NCBI GenBank assembly: GCA_002211745.1
Contig: CP022114.1
Location: forward strand, 4,496,645 to 4,560,644
Reading direction: 5' to 3'
From: Kluyvera genomosp. 3
GTDB taxonomy: Bacteria > Pseudomonadota > Gammaproteobacteria > Enterobacterales > Enterobacteriaceae
Length of the DNA stretch: 64,000 nt
The translations under genes were made by a program, and so were the position numbers. Below are positions 23,854 through 33,513 of this stretch, in pieces (positions within the stretch are counted from its first letter, which is position 1; each line of letters starts with the position of its first letter). A model generated the notes under the pieces. It had not been told where the DNA came from. It saw nothing but the letters and a program-made list of their open reading frames with translations, and made no database searches.

Positions 23854-24276
23854 AGTGGCAGCCTCGTTGATTAGGTTTTTCAAACCTCACCAGACCGCTC
23901 TCAAACGGGGTGGCGAGGCGTAACAGGGTTGAGAGGCCGGCATCAACGGAACCGGCGAGCGCGAACGCTCCCCGCTACGCCCACCATAATATGGGCGTAT
24001 GAAGGACACAAAAAAACCGCACTACGGAAAACGGCGGCTGTCCGCGTTGATAGTCAGGCTCTCAAACCCGGCACCTGAATTTGCAGGTGCGGGCAAAAGA
24101 TACCGCTACACGCCCCGCGTTAGCTGACGAATACATTTAGCCCTACTTTTCTGTAATGATTTACAGTTTAGATTTTATAAAAAATGTCGATTTATAATCG
24201 ACAAATACGAGAATAACCAAACCTGATGTTGCGATAAAATCACTTCCGGTCTAAATTAGTTTAATAATTTACGTAT
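23854..24276. other. Non-coding stretch between symE-like gene and abiEi
   Basis: No convincing gene. Two clear hairpins are present: GAGCG-CGAA-CGCTC at 23957-23970 and ACGCCCA/TGGGCGT at 23977-23998. They lie just upstream of the symE-like start, where a regulatory antisense RNA such as SymR would begin, but no promoter could be assigned. The last 150 bases are AT-rich and probably contain the abiE promoter. Confidence 0.4.
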
Positions 24277-25080
24277 TTGTCCATCCAGAGGCGACATTTG
24301 CCAAACTATCTAAACTGGCTGATGCAGAACACCCTCCCCGGTCAGGTGTTGCTCCAGTCATGGCTTACCCACAACGGCATAGACCGTAAGCTTTCTTACC
24401 TCTATGTCCAGAATGGCTGGCTCAGGCGGATCGCGCACGGCGTATACTGCCGGACGGGCCGTGAACCGGACTGGGTGGACGCGGTAAACTGCCTGCAAAC
24501 ACAGTGGGAAAAGCCGGTTCGTGTAGCGGGGCTAACCAGCCTTGCGCTACAGGGCCATGCCCACTATACCGAACCGGGCAGGCCGCAGGTCTGGCTGGCA
24601 CTTCCAGCTCACACCAAACTGCCGGGATGGTTCGCCGCCTTTGAACAATCCGCGACGTTTGTCACTCTGTATACCTCTGGCCTCACCGTTGATGTAACAC
24701 CATTCACGACAAAACTGAATATCGGCGACCGACAGTTAGCAGGCAGTGTCCCGGAACTGGCTGCGTATGAGATTGCCTGCAGCGTACCCTCGTTGCTCTC
24801 ATTCGAACATGCCGATGCCCTGTTTCAGGGGATGAACCTTCTCAGCCCGCGTAAATTACAAACGCTGCTCTGCGCCAGCCATTCGGTTAAAACCAACCGG
24901 GTGATGCTCTATCTTGCCCAACGCAATGAGCATCCTTATTTTCGATATCTCGATCAAAACGGTATAGAAACAGGTACGGGAAAACGACAAATCGTTCCCG
25001 GCGGCTGGCTGGAGCCGGATTATCAAATCACCGTTCCCCGCGCATTTAAACCGGAAGGAGTCGAAGATGGATCTGCGTGA
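24277..25080 (+). CDS. AbiEi-family antitoxin
   Basis: 267-residue protein of the AbiEi/type IV antitoxin family: N-terminal winged helix-turn-helix (LPGQVLLQSWLTHNGIDRKL, then YLYVQNGWLRRIAHGVYCRT) that binds its own promoter, and a C-terminal antitoxin domain. The frame opens at a TTG at 24277 (SIQRRHLPNYLNWLMQNTLP); no good ribosome site is visible and an ATG 15 codons later is an alternative. The 3' end overlaps abiEii by 14 bases, typical of the bicistronic AbiE toxin-antitoxin and phage-abortive systems. Confidence 0.85.
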   Translation: MSIQRRHLPNYLNWLMQNTLPGQVLLQSWLTHNGIDRKLSYLYVQNGWLRRIAHGVYCRTGREPDWVDAVNCLQTQWEKPVRVAGLTSLALQGHAHYTEPGRPQVWLALPAHTKLPGWFAAFEQSATFVTLYTSGLTVDVTPFTTKLNIGDRQLAGSVPELAAYEIACSVPSLLSFEHADALFQGMNLLSPRKLQTLLCASHSVKTNRVMLYLAQRNEHPYFRYLDQNGIETGTGKRQIVPGGWLEPDYQITVPRAFKPEGVEDGSA

Positions 25081-26018
25081 TAGTTATGCCCGACAGGTCA
25101 GGCTATTAATGGCTGCCCTGCCGCATGTGGCAAAGGAGTCCTGTTTCGCGCTGAAAGGCGGCACGGCAATCAATTTGTTTGTGCAGGATTTCCCTCGCCT
25201 GTCTGTAGATATCGATCTGGCGTATAAGACCTATGCGGATCGCGATACCGATCTGGCTGCCATCAATGACGCCTTGATGCGTATTACTGAATCGCTGAAC
25301 GGCAGACCGGGGATCACTGCGATCCGGCAGGAGAATAAAGCGGATGAAAAGCGCATCATTGTTAACACCGCCGACGCGCAGATAAAGATTGAAGTTAGCC
25401 CAGTTTGGCGTGGGCTGCTGTTGCCCCAACAGAAATGGCAGTATGTGAACAGGTGGAAATGGAGTATGGCTTCACCACAATAAATGTTGTCTCGCAGGCG
25501 GATCTTTATGGCGGTAAAATCTGTGCCGCACTCGACCGCCAGCATCCACGCGATCTGTTTGACGTACTGAATATGCTGGAGAAACCAGGCCTGACGCGCG
25601 AGATCTTTGACGGTTTTCTTTGCTATCTGGCAGGACATCCCCGCCCATTGCCGAGCTGCTGGCACCAAACTGGGATACATCGCGGATCGCAACTCTGTAC
25701 GCACAGGAATTTTCAGGAATGACGCAGCGGGAAACATCGCTGGAGTCACTTTTATCAGTAACGACTTTGCTTCCACAAGCGCTGAAATCGCATCTTACGG
25801 ACAGAGATCGCCAGTTTTTGCTCAGCTATAAGCAAAATAGCCCCGACTGGTCGCTGTATCGCTATCCAGAAATTCAACATCTACCGGCTATTCGCTGGAA
25901 GCTGCGTAATCTGGCGGTACTGAAGGAAAAGAACCCGACCAAGTATGCGGCGGCGGTGAGCAAGTTAGAAGGCGTTCTGGGGCAGTACTTTAGCTCTGGT
26001 TCTAAGGGAATGAATTGA
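25067..26018 (+). CDS. AbiEii-family nucleotidyltransferase toxin
   Basis: DUF1814/AbiEii toxin, a DNA polymerase beta-like nucleotidyltransferase that blocks growth unless restrained by AbiEi. Motif I LKGGTAINLF (GGTAIN at residues 31-36) and the metal-binding DIDLAY at 48-53 are seen, with DLYGGKICAALDRQHPRDLF further on. Frames break near 25422 (missing C in GCCCC) and near 25640 (missing C in CCCC); the continuation IAELLAPNWDTSRIATLYAQ to FSSGSKGMN restores about 317 residues. Paired with the upstream antitoxin. Confidence 0.87.
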
Positions 26019-26218
26019 GCCATGATGTTTGGTTATCTCAACGGCCTCATGGCTATATCTCAAAAACTGATTAAAATATTAATGTAACTCAATAAATAAT
26101 AATCAATATCGTAAAATATTAACTCAAAAGCGCCTCATTCAACATCTCAACTAAAAGCTCAATGCAGGGGGGGACGGATCAACCACCTACAAGCGAGGTA
26201 GGTATGTTTTTCACACCG

Positions 26219-27374
26219 CTATATGTGAACCTCAGATTTTGCCCATCTGAGCAATGCCTCTTCAACTATCCCCGTAGGCAAAAATTCCTGCTCCAGACGA
26301 CCACGTGGCATGCGGATCAAGTAACGATAAAAATCGACCTCTTCATCAAGCAAGCCATCAGGTATTGCTTGCTGTGCTTTTACCGGTTCAGGAACGGCGC
26401 TATGGCTGGCATATTGCTCAAACAACTCACGGTTCATCAGCAGAACATCAAGCGTCGGACGACAGCACCTGGCTCTCGCCAGCATCAGTAGCCCCCAACT
26501 GTCCATGTCCCCCAATAGGCAACGCGTTTTTCATCCAGAACAGAGCTGGATAACCATTGCACGTCAAGGCCACACCCTAAGATCGCGATAGTGTCAGATA
26601 ACGCTGGAAGTTGATGCAGACACTGTTCATTTTCAATCACCAGCACACGCGACGCGGGTAATGTCGTTTCCGCCAGTTCCGCTGTCGTCACCCGGCATTT
26701 TTTAAAAGGGAGCAATCCGGGCGATAATGGCACAACCAAAACCCAGTGGCTGGACTCATCAAAAGCATCAAGAAAGGTAGTTAACCCCTGCTCGCTGGCT
26801 TCGCCGGAAAAACGCACGTCCAGCAGTCGGGTTAATAATGAAATATTATTCTCGATAAATTTGGTATCCACCCTTGCCCGGAAAGCAGCCTTAACGGCAG
26901 CCCTTTTGCGCAACCGGGCTCTAATCGGCAGGCCAGCCTGGCGGCGCTGATGATGTCCTGCGGGCTTTTGTGCCGCCAGAGTGAACGATGGCTGACCAAC
27001 AGCGGATGAAAAATAGGGTCAACCTGCTCAATAATTCCCTCCAGCAAGCGGAATTCCCGGCTCACCGCTTGAGCCGCTGCGGCACAGATCCAGTCAGAAG
27101 GGCCATTCAGGATCCAGCGCAGCGGCATTGAGACCGGTCCGTCGCTCGCCCGATAACTGACCTCTGCCCAGTCCACACGCCCAACCGCGACTTGCCGCCA
27201 TAACTGCACGTGTTGTAAAACGCGCTGAGGCTGCTCTGCGAATATTTTCGCGGAAGGTTTGCCAATGGTCAGACAGAGCGGCCAGTTACCGGGTGGAAGT
27301 AAACGCTCGGTCCGGAGCTTTGCGTTATCCCACTGCCGGGCAAGCTTTTCACGCAGTTCATCAGGAGAATACAT
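26219..27374 (-). CDS. jetD: Wadjet protein JetD (topoisomerase VI-like nuclease)
   Basis: DUF3322/DUF2220 protein, the nuclease of the Wadjet anti-plasmid system; its toprim-bearing C-terminal part resembles topoisomerase VI subunit A and cuts circular DNA held by the JetABC motor. The start MYSPDELREKLARQWDNAKL follows the jetC stop by one base. Typical sequences are PGCAKGLPLRLLSGQGVDTK (joined across a break near 26876) and YWGDMDSWGLLMLARAR (joined across a break near 26510); both breaks lack one G. The acidic WGDMDSWG motif is the metal-binding toprim signature. Corrected length 385 residues. Last gene of the jet operon. Confidence 0.9.
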
Positions 27375-27375
27375 T

Positions 27376-30300
27376 CTACGCGTTCTCCCGTCGTCGGTAG
27401 TGTTGTTCAAGCTCTTCCCAGCTCAGCGAAGCCATATTTGAATCCTGACCGCGCCGGTGGACGACAATCGCCGATCGGGTATGGTCACGCAGCAGGCGCA
27501 TTTCCTTATTGGGGGTGATAAATACTGCATGTAAGCCAAATTCTCTGAGCGCGGCAATAATCCTGCCCGCCACGGCATGAGAACTGCGGGAGAAGGCTTC
27601 ATCAAGGATAATGGTGCCGAAAAGCGGATAACGGCTCCCCGCAGGACAAAGCGCATAGCTAAGTGACGCGGTCAACACGTAAGACGCGATAATCTCTTTT
27701 TCTCCGCCGCTACCGCCCTGCGAGCCGGTACGTGACTCAATCACATTTCCGCTCTGACGATCCATCACCGACACGGCGAACTCCAGACGAAAGCGGGGAT
27801 CCAGCAGCGCCTTCGCCCCCAGGGTACGGTTTCGTTCACAGGCATCCCGTAGTTGCGCCACCAGCACCTGCAAAGCCTTATAATGGCTCTCGCCGTTATC
27901 ATCAACAAACCGGGCGGTATTTAGCTGACGCTGCGCTTTTTCAAGCGTGCGCAGGCTTTCATGGACAACTTTTTTGGTATCCAGACGCAGGTAGCGATCC
28001 GGCTGAAAATCGACCCTGAACATGGTTTCATTGAGTTCGCTGAGTCGCGCTTCAATCACCAGCACCTCGTGATCGATATGGCTGAGCAGTTGCGTTACCC
28101 CGTCGTCAGATGAACGATTCAGATAGTCAAGGAAGCGGTTAAGCTTTTCCGGCAGGGCTTCTTCGGTCAGTTCCTGCAAACGCTGTAAATAGACAGGAAC
28201 ATCATCCAAATCAGCCCCAGCCTCAACGAGCGCCCCGGTATCCACACGTTTGGCTTCAGACATACGTTTGGTCAATTCAATGTTCAGTCGATGCAATTCA
28301 CCTTTAACGCCCTCGATTTCTTGCTGAATTCCCCGCTCATGCTGACGTTCCAGATCGCGAATGTCGGGCAGTTGCTCCAGAGCAACCGTCGGAAAATGTG
28401 ACGCGCACAATTCTTGCTCTTCATCCCGAATACCTTGTTGCGCGGTTTGCTGGGCCTTACGTTCTGCAGTCCGGGCAAAGGTGAGCTCCGTATCCAGCCC
28501 GTTAGTGACTTTATTGGCGGCTCTGAGCTGCTTATCAAATTCAGACTCAACCGTTTGAGCCTCATCAAGTTTTGCTTTCGCTACGCTGGCATCGGAATCC
28601 GGGCGGATCAGATTCTCCAACCGCTCCTTGAGCGCTTCCAGTTGGCTCTTTGCGCCGGGAACATCAATGCTATCGTAATCAATCTGTTGTATTTTCTGGA
28701 ATGAAATGGCCTGATTTTGCAAAAGCGCCACCTCGCCTTTCGCAACCTCAAATGCCGCGTTTGCGGTTTTAGTCTGCTCCTGAAGCGCGGCAACTTCTCT
28801 GGCAAGAAAGTTCAGGCGATCGCGGTTATCGAATCCCGTCAGCCAGCCTTCATCAAGGCGTTTCTGATCCTGTTTGTCATAGAAACGCTGTTTACCAGAC
28901 ATTAGCCCCTGCACCGTCATAGCGTGAGGTGTGTCACGTAGTTGTTCAGGCCTGTCAACACAATGCCTGTCACTTTCGGCCAGTAATGCTTTGACGGCCT
29001 CTCGCCACGGATGATCTTTCCACAACAGCTTGCGGGTAAAACCATCATCAAAAAACCTAGCGGGAGAGTGCGGTAACTTGACCTCCAGTAGGCGCACGTG
29101 CAGACGATTGTTGCGCTGGTTTACCCAGCGCAGCGCTTCCTGTGCAGATTCAGGCGCAACCAGAATACGCAGCCTGTTACTCCCGACAGCGCGCTCAATC
29201 GCACCGCGCCATTGCGCCTCTTCCGGTTTAACCTGTATCAGTTCAGCGACGAAGGGCAGTTCAGATTCATCGACGTTCAGCGCTTTTGCCAGCTCGCTGC
29301 GAAACGCCTGATAATGTGCGGGAAGGTTAGAGTCCGGACGACGCACGATCTCAGCGCGTTCAGTTTCCCGTTCACGCAGTTCTACGGTAATGCTATGGCT
29401 GAGTGCACCCTTTTGATACGCATCTTCTTGCTTCAGCTTTATATCATCAGCAAGCTGTTCACATCTGACCGCGGCGTGATGCTTATTCGCCTCCAGTTGT
29501 CGCTGACTCAGGTCAGGCGGTAATTCAAGATTATGGGTCAGTTGTTGATACTGGCGCGCCAGAGTCTCCCGACTGCCGAGCGTTTTTTGCCATTCATTGA
29601 TACGCTCGTTCAGTTCATCAATATTGGCGCCGCCTACCTGGAGATAGCGCTGCAAGCAGTCAGTAACCACTTTTTTCTGCAACTCTAGGCGTGACTGGAT
29701 TTGTTCTTCGCTGGTCTGCGCCTCACCAAGCTCGTCTTCAAGAAGGCCGATCTTTTCACGCCACAGCTGGCTCGCCTGTTGTGCAAACCAGATGGGTAAT
29801 AGTGATTCCAGCATCTGCCTGTCTGCAAGGAGTCGTTCTTGCTTCTGGTACTTATCCCAACTCACGGCGACAGGTTGTAAAGACTGCTGCTGTTTGCGCG
29901 CCGTTTCCAGTTCCTGATGGATTTCTGTCAGACCATCAAAACTATTGGCCACTTCCGTCGCGCGATCGAAGGCGGAGTGATCGTCCAATACCAGCTCACG
30001 AAAAATCTCATCAATGCTGTTTAGCTGTTTTAACCCTGCCGCCCGATTTAGCAACGTAAACGCGTTTTCCCCCACTTCGAAAAAGTCCCGCAAGCGCGCC
30101 AGATACTGTTTTTTATTCGGGTATGTCCAGATCCCGGTCACTTCTTTTTCCATTTGCCGCAGCAATCGTGTGCCGCCGTCATGGTAAACGTTCAACCAGT
30201 GCTCCAGCGTCTGCTCGAGGTTATCGCTGAAAAGCCAAAGCCTTTTCATATCCGTCACGCTGGAGCTGGTGGAATCAAACCACAGCAGAGCTCCCAGACG

Positions 30301-30663
30301 AACCTGCTGCCCTTCACGCTCCAGCGTCGCGGCAATGCCGGTCACGGTTTTACCTGGTCTGGCAATATGCGATTGCCCCTCCCCGCCATCGCCGGGTCCG
30401 GATACACCGCGCACGTAGGAGATAAGATCTCTGTCGCTTTCATGCCCCCCGGTTGAGGCCAGGTTGTAGCGGGGATTGGCGCACAGTAGCGTCATCAAGG
30501 CATCGACCAGCGTCGTTTTTCCGCTCCCGGTTGGGCCAATAACGGCGGTACCTTCCTGATGGATTGCTGCCTGATGCAGCCCATGAAAACCGCCCCAGTT
30601 GAACAACTCGATACGGGCGAGAATAAAAGATTCCGTTCCAGCCAGACTCGCTATTTGATTCAT
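27376..30663 (-). CDS. jetC: Wadjet protein JetC (SMC/MukB-like ATPase)
   Basis: 1095-residue SMC-like ATPase, the motor of Wadjet that extrudes DNA loops and senses small circular DNA. Walker A is GPTGSGKT at residues 43-50; the ABC signature is SGGEKEIIASYVLTA and Walker B is TIILDEAFSRSSHAVAGRII near the C-terminus. Between them lie two long helical coiled-coil arms rich in Gln, Glu and Leu around a hinge-like middle (about residues 450-600). The frame is unbroken. Its start overlaps the jetB stop by four bases (ATGA). Confidence 0.95.
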   Translation of the reverse strand: MNQIASLAGTESFILARIELFNWGGFHGLHQAAIHQEGTAVIGPTGSGKTTLVDALMTLLCANPRYNLASTGGHESDRDLISYVRGVSGPGDGGEGQSHIARPGKTVTGIAATLEREGQQVRLGALLWFDSTSSSVTDMKRLWLFSDNLEQTLEHWLNVYHDGGTRLLRQMEKEVTGIWTYPNKKQYLARLRDFFEVGENAFTLLNRAAGLKQLNSIDEIFRELVLDDHSAFDRATEVANSFDGLTEIHQELETARKQQQSLQPVAVSWDKYQKQERLLADRQMLESLLPIWFAQQASQLWREKIGLLEDELGEAQTSEEQIQSRLELQKKVVTDCLQRYLQVGGANIDELNERINEWQKTLGSRETLARQYQQLTHNLELPPDLSQRQLEANKHHAAVRCEQLADDIKLKQEDAYQKGALSHSITVELRERETERAEIVRRPDSNLPAHYQAFRSELAKALNVDESELPFVAELIQVKPEEAQWRGAIERAVGSNRLRILVAPESAQEALRWVNQRNNRLHVRLLEVKLPHSPARFFDDGFTRKLLWKDHPWREAVKALLAESDRHCVDRPEQLRDTPHAMTVQGLMSGKQRFYDKQDQKRLDEGWLTGFDNRDRLNFLAREVAALQEQTKTANAAFEVAKGEVALLQNQAISFQKIQQIDYDSIDVPGAKSQLEALKERLENLIRPDSDASVAKAKLDEAQTVESEFDKQLRAANKVTNGLDTELTFARTAERKAQQTAQQGIRDEEQELCASHFPTVALEQLPDIRDLERQHERGIQQEIEGVKGELHRLNIELTKRMSEAKRVDTGALVEAGADLDDVPVYLQRLQELTEEALPEKLNRFLDYLNRSSDDGVTQLLSHIDHEVLVIEARLSELNETMFRVDFQPDRYLRLDTKKVVHESLRTLEKAQRQLNTARFVDDNGESHYKALQVLVAQLRDACERNRTLGAKALLDPRFRLEFAVSVMDRQSGNVIESRTGSQGGSGGEKEIIASYVLTASLSYALCPAGSRYPLFGTIILDEAFSRSSHAVAGRIIAALREFGLHAVFITPNKEMRLLRDHTRSAIVVHRRGQDSNMASLSWEELEQHYRRRENA

Positions 30664-31409
30664 ACGTCCTCCTCACTACTCTCCTTTTCTGACGAATCAG
30701 CAGGGGAGGTTTGTTGAGCAATTTGGTCCTGTAGCCATGCAAGTAATGCCTGAAGATTCATCGGATCGGCAAGATGAGCAATAATCGGACGAATTACGAT
30801 CCGCTCATGCGCATCCGGCGACGTGACTAGCCCATGGCCCTTTAATTGATCCAATAGGGTAAGCAACCGGGTGCGTTCTTTTGATTCACTCCCCGGATCG
30901 CCAAGGTAAATCTGGAGCTGAGGGAGGAGATCGTCAATAGCGATCTGCGCCTGGCTGGCGCCTGTTCCACTTTCCTGCTCCCAGGCAACAAAATGCTGGC
31001 GCAGTATGGCAACTAATAATGATTGTTCCAGGTTAAGCCGTTGCCGTCTCACCAGAGGGTGGGACCATTCATCCTGCTCTGGCGTTTCGTCAAGTCTGAC
31101 TTTGACATACAGCAGGCCGCGGATCTCATCAATGCCGATATCCAGATCGAGAGGTTCCAGAATGCGAGTCACCTCTTCTGGATGGGTCAGTACAACGCGG
31201 TACAGATTGGGTTTACTGGCTTCTTCCAGCAGGCCGTATTTGAGCAATTCCTGAGTCGCTTCACGTATTTTTTTCAGCGTTCGCATTTCGCTATTGGTTG
31301 CAATTTCCTCAACCGACTCATCAGCAACCGCTTCGTCCGATGGTTCTGGTTCACTGCCTGCATTTGCAGCAACGCTCCGGTTAATCTGTCTGTCAAAAAA
31401 GCCCGCCAT
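30660..31409 (-). CDS. jetB: Wadjet protein JetB (MukE-like, DUF4194)
   Basis: 249-residue DUF4194 protein, the MukE-like kite subunit that bridges JetA and JetC. I chose ATG 31409 (MAGFFDRQINRSVAANAGSE), eight bases after GGGAG; the frame opens five codons earlier at a TTG. Core sequences are IREATQELLKYGLLEEA and IDEIRGLLYVKVRLDE. The acidic, Ser-rich tail ends SSEKESSEEDV. It lies five bases after jetA and overlaps jetC. Confidence 0.92.
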   Translation of the reverse strand: MAGFFDRQINRSVAANAGSEPEPSDEAVADESVEEIATNSEMRTLKKIREATQELLKYGLLEEASKPNLYRVVLTHPEEVTRILEPLDLDIGIDEIRGLLYVKVRLDETPEQDEWSHPLVRRQRLNLEQSLLVAILRQHFVAWEQESGTGASQAQIAIDDLLPQLQIYLGDPGSESKERTRLLTLLDQLKGHGLVTSPDAHERIVIRPIIAHLADPMNLQALLAWLQDQIAQQTSPADSSEKESSEEDV

Positions 31410-31414
31410 ACCTG

Positions 31415-32908
31415 TTACTCCCAATCGATATCCATTAATGCCTGGCTTTCCAGACCGGTAGTGGGCAGATTAAATCGCCAGCGGCGACCTTCCCATCACT
31501 AAGCTCAGCAAATTCGCGCTGTGAATCAATAACCGCAATGCCCGCTTCTCTCGCCATGCCAATCCATATGGCGAAGGTTTCGAGATCGTGGGCCGGGGGC
31601 AACAGCGCCGCCAGTTCAGCCAGGCCAACGGGGCGATTTTCTTTTGCCAGAAGCTGCAACGTCTGCTGAATCAACACCTCACGATCGAGGCCATTGAAAG
31701 CATCCCAGAAATCATCGCCAATCTGCGTTAAATCCGTCGCATGATTACTAAGATCCAACGTTTGTTCCGCTTCATCATCCACCTCTTTAAACCGTAAACG
31801 TTCAATAGCCGGGATGCCTGTTACCGCCACACCAACAGCAGGAAGCGGAACCTCTTGTTTACGAATTATCTGGCGCTGCCAGTCGAGTTTTAACGCCAGA
31901 TTCAGAAACTCGTTAAGCAAATGACCAACACGGTGATGTTCAGCAGCAAGACCAGTTTTCATGAAACCACGGACATCACGCTCGCTACGGGCGCGAGCCT
32001 GGAGTACAGTTTGCGATTCATCGACCAGACGTTTAACCAGCCAGCGCAGATCGTGCCGCTGTAGACGGTTAAGCGCATCGGAAGCAGACGGATGGCTAAG
32101 GATCACACGTAACCGTTCACTCATCGCCTTAAGTTCAGAAGATTGACGGAGCTGTTGCTGAAAGCTGTCGAAAACTCTTCCTTCCGGCGTATTAAGCAGC
32201 GCGTCCTGATCGTTGAGCAGACGTTCTACTATATCGCCGCGATGATATTGCTCACCAATAATGGATTGCCGAAGCGCGCGGTCGGCCTCGCGCCAGGAGT
32301 CTTCAACACGGCGAAAGTCAGCCCGCAGGCTGGAAGCTAAATTGAAGACCTCTCGAATGTGTTCAATCGCCTGATGCGTTTCCAGCACCTCAATATGCCC
32401 GGCTTCTGCCTCCTGTAATTCATGTTCCAGTTCGGCAATACGACGACGTAAGGTTGCAACCCGGTTTGCCGGATTAGGATTAAGCCGGGTTTCCAGGTTT
32501 TCAATTTCTCTCTGTACGGTGGACAAACGGGAAGCCGTAGAGGTCATGAAACGATTATCCAGCGACTCAACAAACGTAATCGCGACCTCAAGCGCATCGG
32601 TGGCGAAGATACGACCATCCCGTTCGACAATTAAACGGCGTTTAATCCACTCCCGCAGTTCACGACTAGCCTGAAGAGAGGGATTGTCCTGATTAATGTC
32701 ATACTGTTCCTGACTCACATGCTCAATGAGAATACCGGAAAGAGACTGGATCGCTTCCTCAAGGGGATACCATCATGTGATTTTTCAAACAGCGTTTTCA
32801 GGCAACTCAATACCAGCGGGCGCGGCGGGTGGCAAGAAGTATCCAGGCAGGATGCTGGTTTTTTGCTGAAATATAATTCTCTGTACGCTGCCTTGTGTTT
32901 TCTTCCAT
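31415..32908 (-). CDS. jetA: Wadjet protein JetA (MukF-like kleisin, DUF3375)
   Basis: DUF3375 kleisin subunit that links the JetC heads. The intact core, about 425 residues from SQEQYDINQDNP, is preceded by sequence in other frames that clearly belongs to it: MEENTRQRTENYISAKNQHP then AWILLATRRAPLVLSCLKTL and IPLEEAIQSLSGILIEH. Breaks near 32822 (CCCC shortened) and 32763 (CCCC shortened) separate these parts. A third break near 31490 hides the natural ending WRFNLPTTGLESQALMDIDWE with stop at 31415. Corrected length 498 residues, normal for JetA. First gene of the compact operon jetA-jetB-jetC-jetD. Confidence 0.9.
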
Positions 32909-33513
32909 GTAGCAGAGCCTTCAAAATGCTGGTTGAGGTGCACAGACTACGATACTTCGCCGTTATGGACTTTTTCTCCGGTAGCCTGCCTTGCTTTGTG
33001 ATTTTGTCACAATTTTCCTCCAGCAACTTTTCTCTATTATCAAGAAAAATACCGGAATCTGTGTGCTACAAGTTCGGGCTAACGTATGAACTGATAACGT
33101 CCCGAATAACTTTACAAGACAGGATACTGAAAGGCGTAGTGGAAAAATGCGGAAATTGTGTTAACTCCCTACGATAAAAAAATAACAACTCAGCTTCATA
33201 ATAATGGTGAGTTTTATGGTATGGAACTAATCGTGTGTCGTAAGAGTGGGTAGAGAGTCAATTACACACCAATTTTTCGTGATAACCTCAAAAAAACAAA
33301 GCGATTTTATTTGGGGGCTTTAGTGGGGCTTTATTCGCGAGAAATACCAACAAAACCAATAACAAACTGGACTGACCCCGCCCCGGTAGACGATCCTGCC
33401 AATCCCACTGCGACCATTTCAGCAAGACAATATTGTTTCACCCTGCATCTCGTCTTGCTACAGTCCCGACAGCCCTTTTAAATTCAACACGCTAGTCGCC
33501 GCTTGATGACAGG
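32909..33513. other. Divergent intergenic region upstream of jetA
   Basis: About 600 bases between jetA (minus) and an unknown membrane-protein gene (plus). AT-rich up to 33360, then mixed. No gene with family support; the open frame at 32719-33177 is a shadow of jetA and its leader. The region presumably carries the jet promoter. I found no integrase remnant and no copy of the tRNA-Phe 3' end in it by eye. Confidence 0.5.

Noticed and set aside
32719-33177. Plus-strand open frame of 152 codons upstream of jetA
   Set aside because: It overlaps the reconstructed jetA N-terminus on the opposite strand; no recognised motif and no ribosome site.
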